23,290 nt of DNA, from contig DIVF01000019.1 in assembly GCA_002423285.1 (NCBI GenBank), positions 1 to 23,290 on the forward strand. Direction: 5' to 3'. The translations under genes and the position numbers were made by a program. Under the pieces are notes generated by a model. That model searched no databases. It saw nothing but the letters and a program-made list of their open reading frames with translations, and was not told the origin of the DNA. Within the stretch, counting starts at the first letter, position 1; every line of letters begins with the position of its first letter. Positions 1 through 7,756 of the stretch are shown one piece after another. This DNA is from Micavibrio sp. UBA6139. GTDB taxonomy: Bacteria > Pseudomonadota > Alphaproteobacteria > Micavibrionales > Micavibrionaceae.

Positions 1-1212
1 TCATGGGGCTGGGCAATTACGGCTACGGGCCATATGGAATTGCGCGATGATTGCGGCATTCAATGCCTGACGACGTGCATCGGCCACGGCCTCTTTGCGC
101 TTTGCCGCGTCATAGCGATCTGGCAACGTGATGATCCCGGTAATAGTCTGCACAATTTTAGCAGAAAAATTCGCCCAGTTGGGATCAACTAGATATTTGT
201 TGCTATCGTATTCCCGGGAATGAATGAGGCTCAATCCCGGGAAGGTTTGATACACTTCGCGGTGCGTATCACGAATGCTGATATTTTTTTTAAGGATTTC
301 TTCGCGCATTTCCGGGCGGGAATGTAGCGCCTCCCATTCCAGAGAAGTGCTATCGCCCATCGTCAGGCGCGATACATCATCAGAAATATCACGACTTTTT
401 GTGATAAGAACCAATTTTGCGTTCATCGGTAAGGATAGTAAACTTTTAAGTTCCACTTCCGCCAGATGCATCTGATTATGCAGATCGCGCAAACTGCGCT
501 CGCGGTCCACCAACAAAGCCATCTTGTTACCGGCTTGATCGGAAGAGATGAGCTTCTTGGAGGCTGCAAAATCCAGTTTTTCTATCTGATCGCGTGCCTC
601 ACTGAGCAATTGGCCAACTTTTTCCTGGCTTTCCTGATAGGCACTGACACGCCAATAAGCGGTATAGATATCACGCTCGACATTCTGAATAACTTTGGCG
701 TAGCGCTCGCGCGCCACGCCGACCTCTTCATTCGTTTTGGCAGCATCCGCTAGTGCCAGGGCGGCGTCCAGCAGGTTCCAGTTTACTTCCAAGGCGGCGA
801 CGCGGCGGCTCATTTCTGTTGATCGGGATGGCTCCAGAGATTGCTGACCGGTGATAATGGATTCACTGGAAGATGCCCCGTCATTGCTGCGTCCGGCATA
901 ACCACCGGATAATTGTACCCCTGGTAAAGTACGCAATTGCGCCAGTGTTACATTCTTTTGCTGGCTAAGCTCTTCCAGAGCGGCGACGCGGGCATCAAGA
1001 TTTTTTTCATAGCCACGCTCTATAGCCTGCTCCAAGGTCAATTCAATTATTTGGTAGCTTATGCCATCTTTCTGAGCGATTTTTCTATCTTCTTGCAAAA
1101 GCTCAGTATGTGCAGATGTGTCTAGTTGAACAGTTGGCCGCACGCACCCCGCCACCAGAACGGCGACGAGGGCCATTTCAGGCCAGAAAAGCACTTTATT
1201 AATAATACTCAT
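1..1212 (-). CDS. TolC-family outer-membrane efflux lipoprotein, early stop
   Basis: Likely outer-membrane channel component of a tripartite export system. The N-terminus is a lipoprotein signal: hydrophobic residues about 13-22 lead into a V-A-G-C lipobox with Cys at residue 23. Long heptad-like helices follow (for example QALNAAIIAQFHMARSR near the end), and the two-fold helical layout is typical of OEP/TolC proteins. The ATG at 1212 is preferred over an in-frame TTG at 1215; no strong Shine-Dalgarno is visible. The frame gives only 403 residues and stops inside what should be the last long coiled-coil pair, so roughly 80-120 C-terminal residues appear to be missing. Skipping one T in the AATT near the end would open a frame reading ...AQPH, which looks more TolC-like, so a frameshift is possible. 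No partner pump or adaptor gene is visible in the window. Confidence 0.75.
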   Translation of the reverse strand: MSIINKVLFWPEMALVAVLVAGCVRPTVQLDTSAHTELLQEDRKIAQKDGISYQIIELTLEQAIERGYEKNLDARVAALEELSQQKNVTLAQLRTLPGVQLSGGYAGRSNDGASSSESIITGQQSLEPSRSTEMSRRVAALEVNWNLLDAALALADAAKTNEEVGVARERYAKVIQNVERDIYTAYWRVSAYQESQEKVGQLLSEARDQIEKLDFAASKKLISSDQAGNKMALLVDRERSLRDLHNQMHLAEVELKSLLSLPMNAKLVLITKSRDISDDVSRLTMGDSTSLEWEALHSRPEMREEILKKNISIRDTHREVYQTFPGLSLIHSREYDSNKYLVDPNWANFSAKIVQTITGIITLPDRYDAAKRKEAVADARRQALNAAIIAQFHMARSRNCPAP

Positions 1213-1292
1213 CAACTAGAGCTATCGTTTGTGTGGAAAATAGAAATGAATGTACGAGGCGTACTTGGAAAGTATGGACGTGTTCGGCTGTT

Positions 1293-1323
1293 TTTATAAG
1301 TGTTTTTTATAAAATTATGTAAA
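1293..1323 (-). promoter_or_regulatory. Possible sigma-70-type promoter for the TolC-like gene
   Basis: On the minus strand a TTTACA (-35-like, 1323-1318) is followed after 19 bp by TATAAA (-10-like, 1298-1293) in a very AT-rich stretch, about 80 bp before the ATG at 1212. The spacing is longer than the usual 17 bp, so this is only a candidate. Confidence 0.3.
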
Positions 1324-1571
1324 AACTCCGCCTTTTTAAGGGGTGGAGGCTAAATGTTGAGTCCTGCGGTATCAGGTACCTCTCTGAAAAACCTTCCCAT
1401 CGCGCAGGGTCATGCCGCCAGATTAACCCTCGAATAAGATTGGGGCGTTCGCTGGTGGTAGATCACGCGGGTCATTGACCACACATGGATTGGCAGTTTT
1501 GCAGAACTTGCGCGCCCGGAAGGCACTATGCTAGCCTCTCCATTATAGAAAATACAACAGTAGCTTAATAT

Positions 1572-1586
1572 TGTGATCACAGGGGA
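1572..1586 (+). promoter_or_regulatory. Ribosome site and overlapping 10-bp palindrome before the glycosidase
   Basis: AGGGGA at 1581-1586 sits 7 bases before the ATG at 1594 and decides that start over an in-frame GTG at 1573. The perfect palindrome TGTGATCACA (1572-1581) ends on the first base of this ribosome site. It has the two CRP half-sites but without the 6-bp spacer, so it is not a normal CRP site. Confidence 0.5.
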
Positions 1587-1593
1587 TACCACC

Positions 1594-4500
1594 ATGTCGG
1601 AAAGACAGCATTTTATTGATGCTATTCTATCAAGCATGTCCATCGAAGAAATGATCGGTCAGCTGATTTCTACGGCAGCGGGTGAAGGGCCGGCGACTGG
1701 CGCCAACGCGGGTCCGGGCAGTCACCAGATTTCAAAGAAAATCGAAAATGGTGAAATCGGCTTTATTCTTGGCCCCAAAAAACTGGAAACAACGCGTGCG
1801 TTTCAAGACGCGGCAATGGATCGCAGGAAAGGGCACCGCCCTATTCCGCTCGCCTTTGCCGAAGATGTCATACATGGTCACAAAACGGGCTTTCCTATCA
1901 ATCTGGCCCTTGCAGGCATGTTTGATGCCAAACGGCTTGAACAGTTGGTCCGCATCTGGGCGATTGAATCAACCGCTATTGGTATTGATATCGCCTTTGC
2001 CCCCGTAGCAGATAAATCCAATCCTCATCATGGGCGCATTGCAGAAACCTCGGGCGAGCCCGTGCTCCTGAGGTCAGTGATGAGTGCCGCACAGGTTCGG
2101 GGGTTTCAAACAGATGATCTGGCACGCAACGATGCAATGGCATCGATTGGAAAACATCCCTACGGATATCAAGAACCGAAGATAGATTATTCGGGCGCCA
2201 GAATTCCCGCTGAAGAATTTAATAACGATCACCGCGTTCCTTTTGATGAGATGCGCAAGGCGGGCGTTCGTGGATTGATGGTGTCGTTCAACACATTGAA
2301 TGGCATCCCTATGCACGCGCATGGTGAAGCTATGGCGGATTTGCGCGACAATAACGCCGATTATGAAACGGTTATTTTTGCTGATTTTGCCGGAATTGAG
2401 CAATTGGAGGCGCATGGCCTGGGCACAGCCGAAGCCTGCACGGTGCGGGGATTGATGTCGGGCGTAGATGTTGATCTGATGAGTAATAATTTTTTGAAAT
2501 ACTTACCTCATCTCGCGCAAGCCGGGTATCAATTCGAAGATGCCGGGCTGAATTATAGCGCCCAACAAATTCGTGACCGGATTAAAGAGGCGTGTGGCAG
2601 GGTGTTGGGGCTGAAATACGATCTGGGATTATTCAAAGATCCCTATCTGCGCATTAATCAGGACAGAGCCGTCAACAATGTTATGACGCCAGAACATTTA
2701 AATCTGGCGCGGCAGGCTGCTGCAGACACCTGTATCCTGTTCAAAAATCAGCTCGGACATAACAATCAAACACCTTTGCCACTTCAGTCAGGACAAAAAA
2801 TTGCTCTGATCGGGCCCTTGGCTGCAGGCGATGAAGCAAGGGCAAATATGACCGGCACATGGGCAGTTGCAACCGATGCAGAAAAATGCGTAACGCCTAT
2901 GGAGGGCCTACAAGAGGTTCTGGGTCCCCAAGCTGTTATTTATTACGCCAAAGGCGCAAATATTGTAAACGACCCTGATTTGGCAGCACGGTTAAATGTA
3001 CATAACCAGCATTACCCTTGCGTCAAGATAGAGGGCTGCGCTCCCGAAGATCTGAAACTGCATATGACGATCGAAGAAAAGGAAGCGCTTGCACAAAAGA
3101 TCAGTAAAAAATTGATCCGTCAGGCTATAAACGCTGCGCGTAAAGCCGATGTCATCATTGCTTGCGTGGGTGAAGCGAAGGAACATAGTGGGGAATCCTC
3201 CAGTCGTATGGATATTGACCTGCCCGGAACCCAACTTGATTTACTAAAGGCCTTAAAAGAACTGTCAATAAAAGAAAACAAGCCTCTAATCGTCGTTACG
3301 TTTAGCGGACGCCCGCTCGCAGAGCCGTGGATCAAACGGAATGCCGACGCACATCTTCATGCCTGGTTTGGGGGCACGCAGGCCGGATTGGGCCTGGCGG
3401 ATATTTTGACAGGGCAGTCAAATCCTCTTGCTAAAAGTCCGGTTACATGGCCAAAGCATTCCTATCAAGAAATAAGCTATAATGATTTGCCGGGGGGAAG
3501 ACCTCAAAAATCCGAGAGCACCAGAGTAGCGGGCGATAATGAGCTTGATGAAGATGGCGATCCCGCTTTTACAAAATTTGAATGCGGCGCCTTGGATCTA
3601 CCCACGATCCACAAACCCCTTTATTATCTGGGTGAAGGTCAATCTTACACGACATACGAGTATGCGGCGCCGCAGGTTAATCTTAAACACCTGCGCGGCG
3701 ATGATGATGCCGTAGAGATTACGGTTTCCGTCACCAACGTGGGAGATCATGACGGCAGGGAAACTGTATTTTTATTCGCGCATGATCCCGTTTCAAGCCG
3801 CAGCCAGCCAAGCAAAAACCTTATCCGCTTCCAGCAGATAGAATTAAAAGGCCACGTGCGCGACGAGGCCGGAAATATAATCCAGTCCGGCGAAACAAAA
3901 GATATTACCTTCCGGGTTAACGTCAAAGATCTGGAATTCTCGGTTGCTAAAGAGATGTTCGATAAAACAAAAATCTGGGAGCCCGGCGAATTCATCTTTA
4001 TGACGGGCCCTAGTGCCAATCCCAAAGACCTGCAATCCGTTTCCGTTGATTGGCGAAAAGCTCCAAAAAATAATCAGGAAACAACAGTTAGTAACGCATA
4101 TAAGACTCAGTTTACGAAAACCGAGAAGTTGAGCGATGAAGAACTGATGGATAAGGTTCAACGTGCCTCTATTCGCTATTTCACCGATAAGGCTCACTCA
4201 TCTGGAATGCCTTTCGAGCGTACAGATCCCGAAGCGTATGGTGGCGCACCTCTGATCCCTATGGGAGGCACAGGATTCGCCATTCAAAACATTCTGGTTG
4301 GTGCCCATAGAGGGTGGGTGTCACCTGAGGCTGCGCTTGCGCAAATCGAGCGTATGGTCGATTTTCTGGAGCAGGTTCCAAAATATCATGGCGCCTTCTC
4401 ACATTTTTATCATGCAGAAACAAAACAGACTTTTGAGCTGTTCCCTAAAGATAATGGCGGGGATATTCTTGAAACCGCCCTGCTTATGACAGGTCTATTA

Positions 4501-5418
4501 TGCGCCCGTGAATATTTTTCCGGCAACGATGAAAGCAGCACAAGGCTTCGATCCAGAATTGATGCGCTATGGCACGCTGTCGAGTGGGATTGGTACACGA
4601 ATAATGAAGACGTTCTTTATTGGCACTGGAGCGAAGAACATGACTTTGGGAACAAGCATGAAATAACCGGATACAATGAGGGTCTGGGGCTATATACACT
4701 TGCTGCTGCGTCTCCTACGCATCCTATCAGCCCCAGTGTCTACCATAATGGATGGAGTAAATCACAAGACTGCTTTAAGGGCGGTGAGCGTGAGCACTAC
4801 GGCATTAAGCTACCATTGGGGCCTGCCCATTTAAAAGGAGGGCCGTTATTCTTTGAGCTTTTCAATTTTATGGGGTTGGATCCAAAGGGGCTCTCGGACG
4901 CCCATGCAAACTATGCAGAGCAAGCACGCGCGCACGTCCTGATAGACAGGGCTTATTGCGAAGATAATCCCCGCAGATTTCAAGACTATAGTCATAAACT
5001 ATTTGGTTTGACGGAATGTGACACCCCGGACGGTTACAGGGCATGCTCCCCCGGCAACGATGACGGAACAATTGCACCCTACGCCTCCATCGCGTCCATG
5101 CAATTTACGCCCGAAGAATCAATGGTCGCGCTGAGAAAACTCTATGAGGATTTTGGCGATAAAATTAAAGATGAATACGGATTTTTTGAATCCCTTAATC
5201 CCACGAGAAGATGGTATTCGAAAGATCGTGTCGCTGTTCATCACGGCACGATTGCGCCCGGAATTGAACGGGCACGCAGCACTTTTATACAAGACCTGTA
5301 TATGTGTGATGAAATCAAAAATGGCCTGATAAGACTCGGATTCAAAAGCCCGCATCTTAAAAATGATTCTGAACCGGCCATCATAATGAGAAGCCCCCTT
5401 GGCCAGCACCCAATTTAG
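1594..5418 (+). CDS. GH3 beta-glucosidase fused to GH144-type endo-beta-1,2-glucanase domain
   Basis: A 1274-residue two-enzyme protein. Residues about 1-620 are a BglX-like GH3 enzyme: AEDVIHGHKTGFPINLALA, a KH motif (KHPYGY), the nucleophile region FADFAG with Asp264, and the second-domain loop GEAKEHSGESSSRMDI with the likely acid/base Glu534. Residues about 700-810 are the fibronectin-III-like domain usual in GH3 (VEITVSVTNVGDHDGRETV). From about 845 to the end is a glucoamylase-like PF10091/GH144 domain: RASIRYF, GGTGFAIQNILVGAHRGW, KDNGGDILETALLM, EITGYNEGLG, and a carboxy-terminal HHGTIAPGIERARS. GH144 enzymes cut beta-1,2-glucan and GH3 enzymes can take the oligomers to glucose, so one chain could do both steps (inference). 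There is no signal peptide, so action in the cytoplasm is expected. The usual Ser before the GH3 nucleophile is Ala. The gene is convergent with the lipid operon. Confidence 0.88.
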   Translation: MSERQHFIDAILSSMSIEEMIGQLISTAAGEGPATGANAGPGSHQISKKIENGEIGFILGPKKLETTRAFQDAAMDRRKGHRPIPLAFAEDVIHGHKTGFPINLALAGMFDAKRLEQLVRIWAIESTAIGIDIAFAPVADKSNPHHGRIAETSGEPVLLRSVMSAAQVRGFQTDDLARNDAMASIGKHPYGYQEPKIDYSGARIPAEEFNNDHRVPFDEMRKAGVRGLMVSFNTLNGIPMHAHGEAMADLRDNNADYETVIFADFAGIEQLEAHGLGTAEACTVRGLMSGVDVDLMSNNFLKYLPHLAQAGYQFEDAGLNYSAQQIRDRIKEACGRVLGLKYDLGLFKDPYLRINQDRAVNNVMTPEHLNLARQAAADTCILFKNQLGHNNQTPLPLQSGQKIALIGPLAAGDEARANMTGTWAVATDAEKCVTPMEGLQEVLGPQAVIYYAKGANIVNDPDLAARLNVHNQHYPCVKIEGCAPEDLKLHMTIEEKEALAQKISKKLIRQAINAARKADVIIACVGEAKEHSGESSSRMDIDLPGTQLDLLKALKELSIKENKPLIVVTFSGRPLAEPWIKRNADAHLHAWFGGTQAGLGLADILTGQSNPLAKSPVTWPKHSYQEISYNDLPGGRPQKSESTRVAGDNELDEDGDPAFTKFECGALDLPTIHKPLYYLGEGQSYTTYEYAAPQVNLKHLRGDDDAVEITVSVTNVGDHDGRETVFLFAHDPVSSRSQPSKNLIRFQQIELKGHVRDEAGNIIQSGETKDITFRVNVKDLEFSVAKEMFDKTKIWEPGEFIFMTGPSANPKDLQSVSVDWRKAPKNNQETTVSNAYKTQFTKTEKLSDEELMDKVQRASIRYFTDKAHSSGMPFERTDPEAYGGAPLIPMGGTGFAIQNILVGAHRGWVSPEAALAQIERMVDFLEQVPKYHGAFSHFYHAETKQTFELFPKDNGGDILETALLMTGLLCAREYFSGNDESSTRLRSRIDALWHAVEWDWYTNNEDVLYWHWSEEHDFGNKHEITGYNEGLGLYTLAAASPTHPISPSVYHNGWSKSQDCFKGGEREHYGIKLPLGPAHLKGGPLFFELFNFMGLDPKGLSDAHANYAEQARAHVLIDRAYCEDNPRRFQDYSHKLFGLTECDTPDGYRACSPGNDDGTIAPYASIASMQFTPEESMVALRKLYEDFGDKIKDEYGFFESLNPTRRWYSKDRVAVHHGTIAPGIERARSTFIQDLYMCDEIKNGLIRLGFKSPHLKNDSEPAIIMRSPLGQHPI

Positions 5419-5440
5419 CGCTGGGTGCTGCTCATTTTAT
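5404..5440 (+). terminator. Stem-loop at the end of the glycosidase gene
   Basis: CAGCACCCA (5404-5412) and TGGGTGCTG (5422-5430) form a perfect 9-bp stem with a 9-base loop that contains the TAG stop, followed by CTCATTTTAT. The T-run is short, so termination may be partial. Confidence 0.5.
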
Positions 5441-5621
5441 GAGGATCTCGGCACCGTAGATGAGGCGAGTATGACTCCATAATGCCTTTAATAAAACAAA
5501 AGGGTATTCCACAAAATCTATCTGGCGGCCGGGGGCCGCACAACTGAGAGATTAATGGAGATATTGGTTTATATGCCGATAGGGCAAGCTGGTCACCAAG
5601 AATCAGACGCAATGTCGTCAT
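5415..5621 (-). pseudogene. 5' remnant of a photolyase-related (DPRP/PhrB-type) gene
   Basis: Three bases after the SDR stop an ATG opens a frame beginning MTTLRLILGDQL, which is the characteristic N-terminus of the deoxyribodipyrimidine photolyase-related family (DPRP, iron-sulfur bacterial cryptochrome/(6-4) photolyase type, normally about 500 residues). After about 13 residues the likeness is lost, and the frame ends at 68 codons inside the tail of the convergent glycosidase gene. Photolyase genes of this type commonly accompany the lipid-modification genes upstream, which supports the identification. I read it as a gene cut off by a deletion or by arrival of the glycosidase gene. The match is short and is made from memory, so a chance resemblance cannot be excluded. 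A perfect GC hairpin (5525-5539) lies within it. Confidence 0.5.
5525..5539. terminator. GC-rich hairpin in the convergent gap
   Basis: GCGGCC-GGG-GGCCGC is a perfect 6-bp stem with a 3-base loop, between the converging glycosidase and lipid operon. On the minus strand it is followed by CAGATAGATTTTG, a poor T-run. It could stop transcripts of the lipid operon, but this is not certain. Confidence 0.3.
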
Positions 5622-5624
5622 AGT

Positions 5625-6368
5625 CTATCGATTCAGCTTTCGCGCGAATGCAAAATATAATTTATACGGTAAGACTTGTACGATTTTCATGAGGGCCGCA
5701 AAGAGTGCCGGAAATCTGATTTCGAATTTTTCTGTTAAAAGCCCGTCTGCTATGGCCCGCGAAGCCTCTTCCGCAGATATCATCATGGGCATGGAAAAGT
5801 CATTCTTGTCAGTGAGCTTCGTTTTGACAAAACCGGGGCAGATCAATTTGACATCAATATTCTCATGGGCCGTTTCCGCACGAAGCGATTCTGCCAAATT
5901 TATGATGGCCGCCTTGGTTGCGCTATAGGGCTGCCCGCCGGGAAGACCTTTATAGCCTGCCACACTGCCGCATAATGCAATCTGCCCATATCCCTGTGCT
6001 CTATAATGGGGAAGAAGGTTCCTCAGCAGCCTGAATGCGCCTTCCAGATTGATGGAAATCGTATTTGCGGCATCTTCTGGGGCGATCTGTGCAATTTTTC
6101 CCGGTTTATACGCGGCGGCAAGGTAAATTGTGCTATCGATTTTTTTTAGTTGTAAGAATGCTTGTGTCCATGCCGCATCATCGCCCACATCAAAGGCTAA
6201 TACTTTATGTTGCCGCCCTAGGTCGCTATTCAGGACCTGAAGTGCATCTTCATTTCTTGCAGATAGCACCAGTAAGGCTCCACGGGAATGAAGCTCTCGC
6301 GCCAGCGCATGGCCAATGCCAGAGCTTGCGCCGATGATCCAAACCGTTTTGTCCCTATAACTCTTCAT
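5625..6368 (-). CDS. Short-chain dehydrogenase/reductase
   Basis: A 247-residue classical SDR, cytoplasmic, NAD(P)-dependent, substrate unknown. Visible motifs are the dinucleotide loop GASSGIG (residues 13-19), the NAG-like LAAAY strand, Asn107, Ser135 in CGSVAG, and the catalytic YSATK (Tyr148, Lys152). PGFVKT near 175 is the usual PG motif. Its ATG overlaps the stop of the upstream alpha/beta-hydrolase gene as ATGA, so the two are probably translationally coupled. It is the last intact gene of the lipid operon. SDRs of this type regularly occur in the FAD-oxidoreductase/DUF1365/Cfa clusters of proteobacteria, which suggests a lipid or lipid-derived aldehyde/ketone as substrate (inference). 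Confidence 0.88.
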   Translation of the reverse strand: MKSYRDKTVWIIGASSGIGHALARELHSRGALLVLSARNEDALQVLNSDLGRQHKVLAFDVGDDAAWTQAFLQLKKIDSTIYLAAAYKPGKIAQIAPEDAANTISINLEGAFRLLRNLLPHYRAQGYGQIALCGSVAGYKGLPGGQPYSATKAAIINLAESLRAETAHENIDVKLICPGFVKTKLTDKNDFSMPMMISAEEASRAIADGLLTEKFEIRFPALFAALMKIVQVLPYKLYFAFARKLNR

Positions 6369-7222
6369 TTATGTCTTTCAAAAAAATCCAACATATCATT
6401 TTGTAATGGCGCTTTATCATGCCACAGCCAACTGAGCGCGCCCATAATTTCCTTATGATTGATGCCCGTATAGATTTTAGTCTCTACCACACCGCCCTCA
6501 TCCTTAATTTTATCACGCAGGCGGTTGAGGTTGCGCTGAATGACATCTTGATCATCCTCACCATGAAGAAGCTGCATTGGCGGCTGACGTCCGTCTATGA
6601 AGGTCGGCACCTGCATGTTGGGGTAATTTTCGGGCGGCCCGAACATATCCTTTAGATCGTCATCCTCAGGGATAAAATCATACGGCCCTGCAAGCCCCGA
6701 GAATGCTGTGATAATACTGCGATCCTTGCCATGTTTTTTCAAATAAACCGGATCGGCAGTGACGAGAGCGGCCAGATGTGCGCCTGAAGAATGGCCAGAT
6801 AAATAAAGCCTTTGTTTATTACCGTTATATTCACCAACATGATCGTAAACCCATGACACGGCAAGGGCGGCATCGTTTACGAAGTTAGGAAATTTTACAT
6901 CGGGATATTTGGAATAATCAGGGATGACAACGATGTAACCGTTTTTTACAAAAGGAAGTGCTGCAAAGGCATACTGCTCCTTATTGCCAAAGCTCCATCG
7001 CCCGCCATAGAAAAATACAATGACCGGGGCTGGACCCTCTATAATTTTTGGCGTGTAAATATCAAGTTTTTGTGATTTTTTATCGCCATATGCAATGTCG
7101 GTATAAATTTTCGTTTCCGAGAAATGAACCGGCATATTGGCAACGAAAAATGATGCCGATGAACAAGCAGGAAGGGAAAGCGCGCAAAATATTGCACAAA
7201 TGATGCGGATGCGCGCTTTCAT
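6365..7222 (-). CDS. Alpha/beta-hydrolase lipoprotein (esterase-like)
   Basis: A 285-residue serine hydrolase predicted to be membrane-anchored in the periplasm. The signal peptide ends in the lipobox L-P-A-C (Cys20). The fold is of the carboxylesterase/BD-FAE kind: an oxyanion-type FYGGRW (71-76), nucleophile elbow GHSSG with Ser145, an acid in HGEDDQD (about 223-226), and His256 in GINHKE. The usual HGGG/HGGxW start is altered to YGGRW. It begins 3 bases after the DUF3833 stop and overlaps the SDR start by 4 bases. In this operon a membrane-lipid acyl ester would be a sensible substrate, but nothing in the sequence proves it. I do not recall a hydrolase lipoprotein as a standard member of the related clusters. 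Confidence 0.85.
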   Translation of the reverse strand: MKARIRIICAIFCALSLPACSSASFFVANMPVHFSETKIYTDIAYGDKKSQKLDIYTPKIIEGPAPVIVFFYGGRWSFGNKEQYAFAALPFVKNGYIVVIPDYSKYPDVKFPNFVNDAALAVSWVYDHVGEYNGNKQRLYLSGHSSGAHLAALVTADPVYLKKHGKDRSIITAFSGLAGPYDFIPEDDDLKDMFGPPENYPNMQVPTFIDGRQPPMQLLHGEDDQDVIQRNLNRLRDKIKDEGGVVETKIYTGINHKEIMGALSWLWHDKAPLQNDMLDFFERHK

Positions 7223-7225
7223 GGC

Positions 7226-7756
7226 CTATTTCTTTTTCATGACAATGGTGAGTTCAGCAACAGTTATTCCAAATTTCTTCAGGTAAGACCTATTAATCAG
7301 GACATTATCCTTCATCAAGAACATCCAGTCATCGAATGTGACCAGATAGGTTTTTTCACCGACATCCAGGTTCATCTGGTATTTCCACTGAACCGCATTG
7401 CCATTGGTTTTTCCCTCAGCCTTGCCTTTTATATCACTTGCCGTTCCTTCATAGGCCTTGTCCGAAAGCTTCCGAATGGTCCATACGCGGCGCTGAGTCT
7501 TACCATCATCATAGACGAAATCTTCTTCAAGCGTCCCGAAATCACCGTCCCATGACCCAACCATCTCAATATCAAACTTGCGCGTTACGTTTCCGCGCCA
7601 ATCCTGCACAACACCCCAAGCCTGAATTGGACCGTCAAAATATTCCTTAATATCCAGCTCTGGTTTTGTATTGTTATAGTGATCGAGAGATGGTGATGTA
7701 CAACCGCTAATTATCATGACGGCCCCCAGAGCGATGATTGTTGATAGACGCTTCAT
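7226..7756 (-). CDS. DUF3833 family lipoprotein
   Basis: A 176-residue lipoprotein: signal MKRLSTIIALGAVMIISGC with lipobox I-S-G-C (Cys19). The mature part has the DUF3833 pattern: YFDGPIQAWGVVQDWRGNVTRKF, then W/D-rich beta strands (VGSWDGDFGTLEEDFVYDDG, RVWTIRK) and DDWMFLMKDNVLINRSYLKKFG. The family is of unknown function but travels with Cfa-like, DUF1365 and FAD-oxidoreductase genes. Its lipocalin-like look suggests lipid contact (inference). The start is supported by GGAAGGA seven bases upstream of the ATG, although this places its first 50 bases inside the 3' end of the preceding gene. Confidence 0.85.
   Translation of the reverse strand: MKRLSTIIALGAVMIISGCTSPSLDHYNNTKPELDIKEYFDGPIQAWGVVQDWRGNVTRKFDIEMVGSWDGDFGTLEEDFVYDDGKTQRRVWTIRKLSDKAYEGTASDIKGKAEGKTNGNAVQWKYQMNLDVGEKTYLVTFDDWMFLMKDNVLINRSYLKKFGITVAELTIVMKKK

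Larger units (their letters stand above)
1213..1593. other. Divergent intergenic region between tolC-like and glycosidase genes
   Basis: About 380 bases between divergent genes. The left part is AT-rich and holds the candidate tolC-like promoter. Around 1326-1353 the minus strand could form an imperfect hairpin (CTCCACC and GGCGGAG arms, one mismatch) followed by five T, a weak terminator shape with no obvious gene to serve. The right part carries the ribosome site and palindrome described separately. An antisense reading frame across 1410-1643 has no recognisable content and runs into the glycosidase start, so I do not call it a gene. Confidence 0.5.

Noticed and set aside
1572..1581. CRP site
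   Set aside because: TGTGA and TCACA arms are adjacent with no 6-bp spacer.
1410..1643. Minus-strand reading frame of 77 codons in the tolC-glycosidase gap
   Set aside because: It overlaps the glycosidase start, has no family resemblance and no ribosome site.
4868..5409. Antisense reading frames within the glycosidase gene
   Set aside because: They are shadows of a clearly coding GH144 domain and have no recognisable product.
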